DNA of 21,998 nt from CAZAFN01 sp964484795. Lineage in GTDB: Bacteria; Pseudomonadota; Alphaproteobacteria; Methylaequorales; Methylaequoraceae. A model generated the notes under the pieces. That model was not told the origin of the DNA and searched no databases. It saw only the letters and a list, made by a program, of their open reading frames with translations. The stretch's first letter is position 1. The number at the start of each line of letters is the position of its first letter. The stretch is from contig CAZAFN010000025.1 of the NCBI GenBank assembly GCA_964484795.1, forward strand, positions 1-21,998. The letters run 5' to 3'. Positions 1 to 7,607 of the stretch are shown here, in pieces. The position numbers and the translations under genes are program-made.

Positions 1-156
1 ATTTGGCCTAATCAAAAGAAAGCATTGGGTATAATTCAAGTTGATGCTGAAGAAAAAGCAAAATCAGCCAAAACAGCAATGTGTTTTTCAAGAATTAATA
101 CTTTATTATCAATCCCAATGCTTTATTGTATGGTTGGAGCGCAAAACCTATATTAA
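1..156 (+). CDS. C-terminal end of a probable urate hydroxylase (PuuD/Urate_ox_N-type) membrane protein, 5' truncated by the window
   Basis: Frame 1 is open from the first base to a TAA at 154-156 and encodes 51 residues, so this is the tail of a plus-strand gene whose start lies outside the window. The tail reads IWPNQKKALG, then an acidic/lysine-rich stretch, then SRINTLLSIPMLYCMV close to the end. From memory this resembles the C-terminal end of the Urate_ox_N (DUF989) membrane domain of PuuD-type urate hydroxylases, where an SRTNTLLSIPM-like segment starts the last helix. The known family members oxidise urate in purine breakdown. There is no C-terminal cytochrome c domain, unlike full-length PuuD, but domain-only versions exist. 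The stop overlaps the convergent secF stop by four bases. The identification rests on a short tail and is moderate only; another multi-pass membrane family is possible. Confidence 0.55.
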   Translation: MWPNQKKALGIIQVDAEEKAKSAKTAMCFSRINTLLSIPMLYCMVGAQNLY

Positions 157-1034
157 TTTTTTTTATCTTCTTGTTGGAAGCCAAAAATAATTATTAACGG
201 AGAAGCAATAAATATTGATGAATATGTACCTATTAAAACACCCCAGATCATTGCACTTACAAACCCCCTAACAACTTCTCCTCCAAAATAAAATAAAGCA
301 GCTAAGGCTAAAAGTGTAGTTAAGGACGTCATAATTGTCCTTGATAATGTTTGATTAATTGAAGTATTTAATAAATCAGATATAACAACTTGTGATTTTA
401 TTAGGTTTTCTCTAACTCTATCAAAAACAACCACTGTATCATTTATAGAATAACCAGCAATTGTAAGTATTGCTGCAATAGAAGCTAAATTAAACTCAAT
501 TTGAGTAATAGCAAAAAAACCTAAAGTGGAAATCACATCATGAAAAAGAGCAATTAAAGCACCTAGACCAAATTGCCATCCTGAAAATCTAAACCAAATA
601 TAAATAAACATTGCAAATAATGACAATAGAATTGCTTTAATTCCCATTATTGTAAGTTCTTTACCTACTTTGGGGCCCACAAACTCTACTCTTCTATAAT
701 CAATATCTTTTGAAAGAGAGTTTTTAAGTTTGTCAATTATTTCTTCCTGACTAGATTCTTGTTCTGATTGTTTCTCTATTCTGAAAAGAATAATTTCAGG
801 TTGACCAAATTCTTGAATTTCAGCATTACCTATTGATAAGCCAGATATTTTTGATCTTAATTCAGTTAAATTTGGTGGAGTATCAAATTTTGCTTCAATC
901 ATAATTCCACCTTTAAAATCTATTCCCAAATTTAAATTTTTATAAAAAAATAAAAATAAAGATGTTGAAATCAGAATTAATGAAAAAATAAAAGCCAAAA
1001 GTTTATATTTAAAAAAATCAAAATTAAATTTCAT
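153..1034 (-). CDS. secF: Protein translocase subunit SecF
   Basis: SecF pairs with SecD in the inner membrane and uses the proton gradient to help pull preproteins through SecYEG. The 293 residues fit the family. An N-terminal membrane helix (about 11-30) is followed by the conserved GIDFKGG motif (37-43), a periplasmic domain to about 125, and then five C-terminal membrane segments. The conserved segment around GYSINDTVVVFDRVREN contains the proton-relay aspartate and arginine typical of SecF. The ATG at 1032-1034 lies seven bases after the secD stop, with a GGTGA stretch just upstream, so it is translated from the same transcript as secD. Its TAA overlaps the stop of the convergent upstream gene in a TTAA tetranucleotide. 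Nothing is missing or unusual. Confidence 0.97.
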   Translation of the reverse strand: MKFNFDFFKYKLLAFIFSLILISTSLFLFFYKNLNLGIDFKGGIMIEAKFDTPPNLTELRSKISGLSIGNAEIQEFGQPEIILFRIEKQSEQESSQEEIIDKLKNSLSKDIDYRRVEFVGPKVGKELTIMGIKAILLSLFAMFIYIWFRFSGWQFGLGALIALFHDVISTLGFFAITQIEFNLASIAAILTIAGYSINDTVVVFDRVRENLIKSQVVISDLLNTSINQTLSRTIMTSLTTLLALAALFYFGGEVVRGFVSAMIWGVLIGTYSSIFIASPLIIIFGFQQEDKKN

Positions 1035-1041
1035 GATTACT

Positions 1042-2616
1042 TCACCAGCGAATGTTATCTGGTTTAAATTTCAAAACCCAAACACTAACTATTAATTTAG
1101 TAAGGATCAAGGCTGTAAACATTGATGAAACAATTCCTATACTTAAAGTTACTGCAAAACCCTTTATTGGACCTGAACCATAGTTAAAAAGCAAAATTGC
1201 AGCTATTAGTGTTGTAATATTAGCATCAACAATGGTCTTTAGAGCAAATTTATAACCAAGTTCAACTGAATTAATTACAGACCTACCAGAATTTAATTCT
1301 TCTTTAATTCTTTCAAAGACAAGAACATTGGCATCAACTGCCATACCAATTGTTAATACAATGCCAGCAATTCCAGGCATTGTTAGAGTTGCCTCAATTA
1401 GGCTTAACATAGAAATAAGCAATATGATATTAAAAATTATTGCAAAATCTGCTATCAAACCAAAAAAACGGTATTTTAGCACCATAAAAACTATAACTAA
1501 AACAAACCCAATTAATAAAGCTTTCTTACCGGATTCAATTGAATCCTTTCCTAAACTTGGTCCAACCGTTCTTTCTTCTAAAACTTCAATAGGGGCAGGA
1601 AGAGAACCAGCTCTTAATAAAACTGCTAAATCATTTGCAGTTTCAGGGGAAAAATTACCACTAATATTACCTTGTCCTCCAGTTATAGGCTCTCGAATTT
1701 GTGGCGCACTAATAACCTTGTTATCCAACAAAATTGCAAGTCTTTGATATGTATTGTCTGTTGTTATTTTTGCAAATTTTTTTGCTCCTTTTTTATCAAA
1801 TTCAAAAGCAACAACATATCTTCCACTTTGAGGATCAACTGTTGCCGCAGCATTATTTAATCTTTCTCCTGTAAGTAAAACTCTTTTTTTTACAACAAAT
1901 TCTTTTTCATATCCAGTTGGGTCAGCATTAGGAACTTTTAAAGTTCCTGGAGGCAACTTGCCTCGTTGCTCTGCTAATTCAACAGTCGTGGGGTCGAGCA
2001 AATGAAAGTTTAGTTTAGCTGTTCTTCCAATCAAAGCTTTAATTCTATCAGGATTCTTTATACCAGGAAGTTGCACAACAATTCTATCATCACCTTGTTT
2101 TTGAATTATTGGTTCTTTCGTTCCAGATTCATCAACTCGTTTTCTTACAACTTCAATTGACTGATCAACTGTTCTAATTTTAGTATCAAGAATATATTGT
2201 TCAGAAAAAATCATATTTAACAAATTTCCTTCAGAATCAATGTTAATTCTTTTATCAATATTTTCTCTTATTTTCGTCTTAGCTAAAGATAATTTCTGAT
2301 CATTCGATATAGTAACAACAGCACCTATTACTTTAGCTCCAAGATTACTATATTTAATTTTCTCTTTTCTTAATATTGATCTGATTTGATCAACTAAATC
2401 TTCTGATTTTTCTTTTAAAACTGAATTTGTATCTACTTCAAGCAAAAGATGGGAGCCTCCCTGAAGATCTAAACCAAGAATTACTTGCTTTTTTGAAGCA
2501 TAACCAGGTAAAGCAGTAACTTCACTTTTTCCATATAGATTGGGAATCACATAATAAATGGCCATTAAACACACCATTATTACAAAAGCCACAGTCCATT
2601 TTCCTGTCTTTAACAT
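1042..2616 (-). CDS. secD: Protein translocase subunit SecD
   Basis: SecD forms the large periplasmic part of the SecDF export motor. The 524-residue length is normal for Alphaproteobacteria and shorter than in E. coli. Visible features in order: an N-terminal membrane helix (about 8-27), the GLDLQGGSHLLLEVD motif (about 48-62), a long periplasmic P1 region including a VDESGTKEPIIQKQGDDRIVVQLPG-type core, a second periplasmic segment with the GNISGNF stretch, and a C-terminal block of five membrane helices with the AVDANVLVFERI motif that carries the proton-conducting aspartate. It starts with an ATG at 2614-2616, seven bases after the yajC stop, and is followed closely by secF. The order yajC-secD-secF is the standard one. 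Confidence 0.97.
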   Translation of the reverse strand: MLKTGKWTVAFVIMVCLMAIYYVIPNLYGKSEVTALPGYASKKQVILGLDLQGGSHLLLEVDTNSVLKEKSEDLVDQIRSILRKEKIKYSNLGAKVIGAVVTISNDQKLSLAKTKIRENIDKRINIDSEGNLLNMIFSEQYILDTKIRTVDQSIEVVRKRVDESGTKEPIIQKQGDDRIVVQLPGIKNPDRIKALIGRTAKLNFHLLDPTTVELAEQRGKLPPGTLKVPNADPTGYEKEFVVKKRVLLTGERLNNAAATVDPQSGRYVVAFEFDKKGAKKFAKITTDNTYQRLAILLDNKVISAPQIREPITGGQGNISGNFSPETANDLAVLLRAGSLPAPIEVLEERTVGPSLGKDSIESGKKALLIGFVLVIVFMVLKYRFFGLIADFAIIFNIILLISMLSLIEATLTMPGIAGIVLTIGMAVDANVLVFERIKEELNSGRSVINSVELGYKFALKTIVDANITTLIAAILLFNYGSGPIKGFAVTLSIGIVSSMFTALILTKLIVSVWVLKFKPDNIRW

Positions 2617-2623
2617 TAAACTA

Positions 2624-2926
2624 CTATTTTTTTTTTAAAACGTCAGCAATTGTAGCTCTTAATACAACTACATCAACATTATTAGAAATTTCCAAATTAA
2701 GTTTTTCATCATCTGCTTTGGTAACTTTTCCAATTATTCCTCCACTAGTCAAAACTTCATCACCCCTTTTAATTGAATCTAAAAGAATTTTGTGCTCTTT
2801 AGCTTTTTTTTGCTGAGGTCTAATCAACAAGAAATAAAAAATTAAAAAAATAAGGATTAAAGGTAAAAAAGAACCTAGCATATTAGGTGCATGTTGAGCT
2901 GATTGAGCATAAGCGTAATTAACCAT
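2624..2926 (-). CDS. yajC: Preprotein translocase subunit YajC
   Basis: YajC is a small inner-membrane protein that associates with SecDF and the Sec translocon. The 100 residues have a short N-terminal segment, one membrane helix (about 17-36), the signature RPQQKK just after the helix (36-41), and the soluble tail with the GDEVLTSGGIIGKV motif (about 55-68). It is the first gene of the yajC-secD-secF operon. The start at 2926 is supported by AGAGG at 2931-2935, although the spacing of four bases is short. The gene ends in two in-frame TAG codons in a row (2624-2626 and 2621-2623), immediately after a run of ten A on the coding strand. Transcription must start in the 108-base gap shared with the divergent ATPase gene. 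Confidence 0.96.
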   Translation of the reverse strand: MVNYAYAQSAQHAPNMLGSFLPLILIFLIFYFLLIRPQQKKAKEHKILLDSIKRGDEVLTSGGIIGKVTKADDEKLNLEISNNVDVVVLRATIADVLKKK

Positions 2927-3034
2927 ATAACCTCTAAAAAAATTGTTTACATATAAATATTAAAAAATCAATATATTAAAACTTAATTAATATAAGTATA
3001 AAATAAGGAAATGATTAAAAGCATCAAGTAAAAT
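2927..3034. promoter_or_regulatory. Divergent intergenic region between yajC and the DUF815 ATPase gene
   Basis: This 108-base gap is the longest non-coding stretch in the window and must hold the promoters of the yajC-secD-secF operon (minus) and of the ATPase gene (plus). It is almost pure A+T. TATAAG at 2991-2996 and TATAAA at 2997-3002 are possible -10 elements for the plus strand, but no convincing -35 accompanies them, and the composition makes such matches common by chance. A seven-codon frame counting its stop (ATG 3011 to TAA 3029-3031) lies just before the ATPase start. No hairpin terminator or riboswitch-like structure is visible. Confidence 0.4.
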
Positions 3035-3826
3035 ATGAAATTTTTAAAAAACAAAGATTATTTAACAAAATTTGATTCCTTCATTTTTTTGCCTAAATGT
3101 ATGGAAATTTTACCCCTGGAGTTAAATTTAAAAATAAAGATTGATGATTTACTAGAAATTGAAGATCAAAAAAATCAAATTATTAAAAACACACAACTGT
3201 TTGCTGAAGGCAAACCTAGTAATAATATTTTACTTTGGGGAGCTAAAGGAATGGGTAAATCAACTTTAATTAAATGCGTAGTAAAATTTATAAATTGCAC
3301 ACTAAAGAATAACGTAAAATTAATTGAAATTTTTAATAATAATCTAGAATTTCTTCCAGACATTGTTTATCAGTTAAATAAAACGGGCAATAAATTTATT
3401 ATTTTCATTGATGATGTAACATTCTACAAAACTGATAAAAATTTCTCACTATTTAAAAGTTTGTTGGAAGGCAGCATTCTTAGCAATACAAATAATATTA
3501 AATATTACATCACATCTAATTTAAGACACCTATCAAGTAAAAATGACACTGCAATTTCTAATGATGATCCATTAACGAGTAAAGAAGCCAAAAATAATTT
3601 GATTTCTCTATCAGATCGATTTGGTTGCTGGATAGGTTTTCATAGAATTACAAAATCACAATATTTAAAAATTGTAGACCACTACATAAAAAAACATTCA
3701 TTAAATAATCTATCCAAAAACATTCACAATTTAGCCATAGAATGGTCAATTGCAAAAGGTGAGTTTTCAGGAAGAACAGCAATTCAATTTTTAAATAATT
3801 TAATTTTAAATCAAGACAAATATTGA
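3035..3826 (+). CDS. DUF815-family AAA+ ATPase
   Basis: A 263-residue P-loop ATPase of the DUF815 family, whose cellular role is not established. Seen in the sequence: Walker A GAKGMGKST (69-77), Walker B FIIFIDDVTF (121-130), a sensor-1-like ITSNLRHL (159-166), the family segment DRFGCWIGFH, and a C-terminal SGRTAIQF sensor-2-like motif. The ATG at 3035 is the first start after an in-frame TAA at 3029-3031, so the N-terminus is fixed within a few codons; no Shine-Dalgarno sequence is evident. In Alphaproteobacteria this gene commonly sits next to yajC-secDF and the nlpD/pcm cluster, as here, which suggests an envelope or export link, but that is inference. Its last 16 bases overlap the end of the convergent nlpD-like gene. 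The family call is firm; the function is unknown. Confidence 0.88.
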   Translation: MKFLKNKDYLTKFDSFIFLPKCMEILPLELNLKIKIDDLLEIEDQKNQIIKNTQLFAEGKPSNNILLWGAKGMGKSTLIKCVVKFINCTLKNNVKLIEIFNNNLEFLPDIVYQLNKTGNKFIIFIDDVTFYKTDKNFSLFKSLLEGSILSNTNNIKYYITSNLRHLSSKNDTAISNDDPLTSKEAKNNLISLSDRFGCWIGFHRITKSQYLKIVDHYIKKHSLNNLSKNIHNLAIEWSIAKGEFSGRTAIQFLNNLILNQDKY

Positions 3827-4722
3827 AGAGGGTCCACTGCTTCTTTACCTTTTCTAATTTCAAAGTGCAATTGTGGGTTTTTTACATTTCCAGAATTTCC
3901 AACTGAACCAATAGATTCTCCTTTTTTAACAGAACTATCCTTTTTAAAAAAAATCTCATCTAAATGGGCATATGCTGTAATCCAATTTTTTGAATGTTTA
4001 ATTAAAATTAAATTTCCGTAACCAGGAATCTCATTACCAGTATATATTATTTTCCCATCATCAGATGCTTTCACATCCATACCTTTACTAGATACTATGT
4101 TTATACCATCATTAAAAAAACCAGGTGATTGACTTCCAAATTTTGAAATTACTTTCCCTTTTATTGGCCAGATAAACTTTAAATCTCTGGAAATATTTAA
4201 ATTTTTTTTTTCTTGAAATATTCCCTTTGTGTTTTTTTCTATATTTATTTTTTTTTTATTCTTTGTTACTTTTTTGTTCAAACTATTAAGATTTTTATTA
4301 ATATTTTTTTTTGAATATTTCAATGAAGTGGCAGGAATTATTATTTTTTGACCTTTGTTTATCTGATTTATATTTGTTATTTTGTTAACTTTTGAAATTG
4401 AAAACACATCAATATTATAGTTTCTTGATATTGAATATAGGGTGTCCCCTTCTTTGACAATGTGGACATTCTGAGTAGGTATAATTATTTTTTGTTTAGG
4501 GTATATTCTATAAGGAGAACGTATATTATTTGCTTCTATGATTTCTCTTATTGAAATATTAAATTTTTTAGATATAGAAAAAAGGTTGTCACCTTTGTTA
4601 ACGTAATATGTGTTTGCCCTACTTTGTTCTTTATCAAAAAAATCTACAATCCTATACTTTTCATAAATTAAATTTTCACAACCACAAAGAATAAATAAAA
4701 ATAAAATGTAAAATCTATTCAT
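3811..4722 (-). CDS. nlpD: NlpD-like lipoprotein: two LysM domains and a degenerate LytM (M23) domain
   Basis: Probable envelope activator of peptidoglycan amidases at division sites. The N-terminus is a lipoprotein signal peptide with lipobox LCGC and Cys15 as the lipidated residue. Two LysM peptidoglycan-binding domains follow (about 39-82 and 87-130), then a lysine/asparagine-rich linker (about 135-180) and a LytM/M23 domain (about 183-302). The zinc ligands are largely gone: the expected HxGID is NDGIN (204-208), the HxH is QLH (284-286), and only His253 and His286 remain. Loss of the metal site is known in E. coli NlpD and EnvC, which activate amidases rather than cut peptidoglycan. The ATG overlaps the pcm stop as ATGA. 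The gene is last in the operon, and its 3' end overlaps the convergent ATPase gene by 16 bases. The linker contains two A-runs of ten. Confidence 0.88.
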   Translation of the reverse strand: MNRFYILFLFILCGCENLIYEKYRIVDFFDKEQSRANTYYVNKGDNLFSISKKFNISIREIIEANNIRSPYRIYPKQKIIIPTQNVHIVKEGDTLYSISRNYNIDVFSISKVNKITNINQINKGQKIIIPATSLKYSKKNINKNLNSLNKKVTKNKKKINIEKNTKGIFQEKKNLNISRDLKFIWPIKGKVISKFGSQSPGFFNDGINIVSSKGMDVKASDDGKIIYTGNEIPGYGNLILIKHSKNWITAYAHLDEIFFKKDSSVKKGESIGSVGNSGNVKNPQLHFEIRKGKEAVDPLQYLS

Positions 4723-5360
4723 TTACTTTCTTTTCCTTCTAATAATGGTACAAATCTAACATTCATCAAGTTATCAATAATTATGTTATTTTTTTTTTTT
4801 GTAACTTTCTTTAAAATTTGATCTTCATAATCATCTCCAACAGGTACAATCATAATTCCATTGATTGATAATTGATTAACAAGGTTTTTTGGTATATCAG
4901 GAGCACTCGCTGTTACAATAATTCTATCAAAAGGTGCCTGCTCAACCCAACCTAAACCACCATCATTATGCTTAAAAAAAACATTAGAAACATACATTTT
5001 TTTTAACAATCTTTCAGCTTTGGAAACCAAAGTTTTATATCTTTCTATAGAATAAACAAATCTCACAAGTTTCGACAAAATAAATGTTTGGTAACCGCTA
5101 CCTGTTCCTATTTCAAGAACTCTCATTTTACTTTCCAATTCTAAAAACTGTGTCATAAATGCAACAACAAGAGGTTGTGAGATTGTTTGACCACAATCTA
5201 TAGGCAGTGCAATATTTAGATTACATTTTTTTTTTAAATTTTCATCAACAAATAGACTTCTATCTATATTTTCAATTACATTTAAGATTTTTGAATCAGA
5301 TATTCCTTTTTTTCTCAGTTCTAATATTAAATTAATTTTGCTATTTAATTTTTTCATCAT
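4719..5360 (-). CDS. pcm: Protein-L-isoaspartate O-methyltransferase
   Basis: Repairs isoaspartyl residues in damaged proteins using S-adenosylmethionine. The 213 residues carry the canonical family motifs: DCGQTISQPLVVAFMT (about 55-70), which contains the substrate-binding QTISQP, and the AdoMet loop EIGTGSGYQ (83-91), then HNDGGLGW and the FDRIIVTAS strand with APDIP. This is the catalytically intact copy; a second, degenerate relative lies at 21033-21710. Two consecutive ATG codons (5358-5360 and 5355-5357) can serve as the start, both inside the 3' end of serS; no Shine-Dalgarno sequence is visible, which fits translational coupling to serS. The stop overlaps the nlpD start in ATGA. In many relatives surE lies between serS and pcm, but there is no room for it here. 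A run of twelve A on the coding strand (4789-4800) encodes consecutive lysines near the C-terminus. Confidence 0.95.
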   Translation of the reverse strand: MMKKLNSKINLILELRKKGISDSKILNVIENIDRSLFVDENLKKKCNLNIALPIDCGQTISQPLVVAFMTQFLELESKMRVLEIGTGSGYQTFILSKLVRFVYSIERYKTLVSKAERLLKKMYVSNVFFKHNDGGLGWVEQAPFDRIIVTASAPDIPKNLVNQLSINGIMIVPVGDDYEDQILKKVTKKKNNIIIDNLMNVRFVPLLEGKESK

Positions 5361-6636
5361 TTTTTTTAGAACTAATTTTCTTTAAACCTTTCATATAATT
5401 TCTCAATTTTTCTGGGATAATAATTGAACCATCATCACATTGAAAATTTTCCAAGATTCCAATAATAATTCTTCCTATAGCAAGAGATGATCCATTTAGT
5501 GTATGAGGGTAATAAATTTCACCGCTTTCATAATTTTTTACTCTCATTTTCATTCTTCTTGATTGAAAATCTTTGCAATTTGAACAACTAGAAACTTCTC
5601 TATATTTGTTTTGCCCTGGCATCCAGATCTCAATATCAATTGTATATGAAGATGAAAAACCAACGTCACTTGAACATAATTCAACTAATCTATAAGGCAA
5701 ATTAATTGTCTCTAAAATCTTTTCAACACATTGTGTCATTCTTTCAAGTTCTTTCATTGATTTTTCTGGACTAGTTATTGAAACCAACTCAACTTTACCA
5801 AACTGATGTTCTCTCATCAGACCTTTTGTATCCATTCCTGAAGCACCTGCTTCTGCTCTAAAACAATTAGTAAATGAAGTATATCTTAACGGCAAATCAT
5901 TGCTATCTATCACCTCATCCCTATGTAAATTAGTTAACGGCACCTCAGCAGTTGGAATCAACCACAAATCATTTAAATTGGTTTGAAAAAGATCATCAGA
6001 AAATTTGGGAAGTTGACCGGTTCCAATCAAGCAATGACTTTTAACTAGTTCAGGAACTTTACATTCCAAATAATTAAATAAATCTACATTAATATCTAAC
6101 ATTAAATTAATTAATGCCCTGTGCAATAAAGCAAGTTCTGATTTTAGGACAGAGAACCTACTACCAGAAACCTTAGATGCCTTTTCATAATTTAGTAATT
6201 TTAGGTTTTCTCCTAGTTGAAGGTGATTTTTAGGTTTAAAAGAAAATTTTTTTTTCTCGCCTACCACCTTGGTTATCTTATTGTCTTTATCCGAATTACC
6301 TATAGGTGTTTTGTCATCTAAAATATTTGGAATTTCAATTAACAAATTATTTAATTCAATACTTTTTTGGTCCGCTAGATTATTAAATTTTTCAATATCT
6401 TGTTTAATTTTGACAACATCACCTTTTAACTTTTTTATTTCACTTTGATTTTTTAAAGATGAAAATTTTTTTGAAATTAAATTTCTTTTTTCTTGTAATT
6501 CCTGAGTTTTTTTTAAATTTTCTAGGTATGTATCATAAATTTTAATAATTTCCTTACTGCAAATCGGCAAATTTCTTTTTTTTAAAGCTTCATCAAATAT
6601 CTTTCCATTTTTTTTTATGAATTTAATATCATGCAT
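5341..6636 (-). CDS. serS: Serine-tRNA ligase
   Basis: Charges tRNA-Ser with serine. The 431 residues match the family length. The N-terminus MHDIKFIKKNGKIFDEALKKR is typical and leads into the long antiparallel coiled-coil arm (about 30-105) that contacts the extra arm of tRNA-Ser. The class II catalytic core follows, with the TAEVPLTNLH segment, motif 2 around FRAEAGASGMDTKGLMREHQF and motif 3 around NGSSLAIGRIIIGILEN near the C-terminus. The ATG at 6634-6636 is two bases after the tatC stop, and the 3' end overlaps pcm by 20 bases. Its place between tatC and pcm matches the alphaproteobacterial order. Confidence 0.97.
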   Translation of the reverse strand: MHDIKFIKKNGKIFDEALKKRNLPICSKEIIKIYDTYLENLKKTQELQEKRNLISKKFSSLKNQSEIKKLKGDVVKIKQDIEKFNNLADQKSIELNNLLIEIPNILDDKTPIGNSDKDNKITKVVGEKKKFSFKPKNHLQLGENLKLLNYEKASKVSGSRFSVLKSELALLHRALINLMLDINVDLFNYLECKVPELVKSHCLIGTGQLPKFSDDLFQTNLNDLWLIPTAEVPLTNLHRDEVIDSNDLPLRYTSFTNCFRAEAGASGMDTKGLMREHQFGKVELVSITSPEKSMKELERMTQCVEKILETINLPYRLVELCSSDVGFSSSYTIDIEIWMPGQNKYREVSSCSNCKDFQSRRMKMRVKNYESGEIYYPHTLNGSSLAIGRIIIGILENFQCDDGSIIIPEKLRNYMKGLKKISSKKNDEKIK

Positions 6637-6638
6637 AA

Positions 6639-7364
6639 TTATTTTTTATTAATAAAAAATTTAATGAATAACACTGAAAATTCATAAAAGATAATTAACG
6701 GAATAGCAATGCCTAACTGAGAAATTACATCTGGTGGAGTAAATAAAGCAGAAAAAATCAAAATTCCAATTACAAAATATTTCCTGTTTTTTCTAAGAAT
6801 ATTTTCATTCAAAATATTAAATTTAGTTAGTAATATGATTAATATTGGAAACTGAAAAGATAGTCCACTTGTAAATAGTAGAAACATTGTTAATTTCATA
6901 TATTCTGAATATCTTGACTCTAAGTGTAATGGGAATGAATTATCTAAAAAATTTTCAAAAGATATAAAGAAAGACCAAATCATAGGAATTAAAAAAAAAT
7001 AAGCAAAAAAAACTCCAAGAAAAAAAAGAATTGGAACCAAAAACAAGGTTGGATAAAAAATTAATTTTTCCTTTTTGTAGAGTGCTGGCGAAATAAATAA
7101 TATAAATTGCAAAATAAAAAAAGGAAATGAAAGTAAAAAAGATGAAAACAATGCTATTTTAAGATTAGAAACAAATACTTCGGGAAGTCCGGTAAAGATC
7201 ATTCTTCTTTCAGAAGCATCTTCAAACAAATTAAATAATGGATTTGATAGAAATTCACCAACTAAATTTGAATTATAAAAAAAAAAAACAAAACAAAAAA
7301 TTAAAAAAATAAAACTTATAATTAATCTATTCCTTAATTCTTTAAGATGTTCTAAATAACTCAT
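6639..7364 (-). CDS. tatC: Sec-independent protein translocase subunit TatC
   Basis: TatC is the multi-spanning membrane receptor that recognises twin-arginine signal peptides of folded proteins. The 241 residues show the cytoplasmic N-terminus SYLEHLKELRNRL, six hydrophobic membrane segments, a GLSFQFPI motif near the middle, and the conserved TPPDVISQ followed by a proline-containing helix ending in YE near the C-terminus. The ATG at 7362-7364 lies six bases after the tatB stop, with no clear ribosome-binding site. A run of twelve T on the coding strand (7277-7288) encodes phenylalanines in the first membrane helix and could provoke polymerase slippage. It follows tatA and tatB in the usual order. 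Confidence 0.97.
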   Translation of the reverse strand: MSYLEHLKELRNRLIISFIFLIFCFVFFFYNSNLVGEFLSNPLFNLFEDASERRMIFTGLPEVFVSNLKIALFSSFLLSFPFFILQFILFISPALYKKEKLIFYPTLFLVPILFFLGVFFAYFFLIPMIWSFFISFENFLDNSFPLHLESRYSEYMKLTMFLLFTSGLSFQFPILIILLTKFNILNENILRKNRKYFVIGILIFSALFTPPDVISQLGIAIPLIIFYEFSVLFIKFFINKK

Positions 7365-7370
7365 AAAGTT

Positions 7371-7607
7371 TTATATCTTTTTCTCAGAAAGTGATGTTTT
7401 TTTTACAACTTTTTTCTTTCTTTTCTTCGTTTTTTCTAAATCTGACTCAATCTTAGATAATTCAAATTTAAAATTATAAAAATATCTACTTACTTTCCTA
7501 TAAAAAAGACCAATTTTTTTAGAAATCATTGGAATTTCTTCAGGCTTAACAAATATAATTAAAAAAAAGAATATAATTAAAAGTTCAATCAGACCAATAT
7601 TAAACAT
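7371..7607 (-). CDS. tatB: Sec-independent protein translocase subunit TatB
   Basis: TatB forms the substrate receptor complex with TatC. The protein is short (78 residues). It has one N-terminal membrane helix (about 4-20) with the conserved Glu8 in IGLIELL, a hinge, an amphipathic helix (about 25-50) and a very lysine-rich tail. The hinge reads VKPEEIP where most TatB proteins have VGPKDLP, so the glycine is replaced by lysine while the proline is kept. It starts at 7605-7607 with an ATG sharing one base with the tatA stop (TAATG). Sequence alone might leave TatA and TatB open, but the upstream tatA and downstream tatC make TatB the clear assignment. Confidence 0.88.
   Translation of the reverse strand: MFNIGLIELLIIFFFLIIFVKPEEIPMISKKIGLFYRKVSRYFYNFKFELSKIESDLEKTKKRKKKVVKKTSLSEKKI

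Noticed and set aside
1328..1747. A 139-codon open frame on the plus strand
   Set aside because: It lies antisense to secD, whose motifs and family length are clear. Its translation has no recognisable domain and looks like a by-product of the biased codons.
3035..3826. The AAA+ ATPase considered as a defence-system component
   Set aside because: Its motifs match the DUF815 family and its neighbours are housekeeping genes in a conserved order, with no nuclease or toxin partner.
3648..3863. A 71-codon minus-strand open frame over the DUF815 gene end and nlpD end
   Set aside because: It is antisense to the ATPase coding sequence and out of frame with nlpD; no supporting motif.
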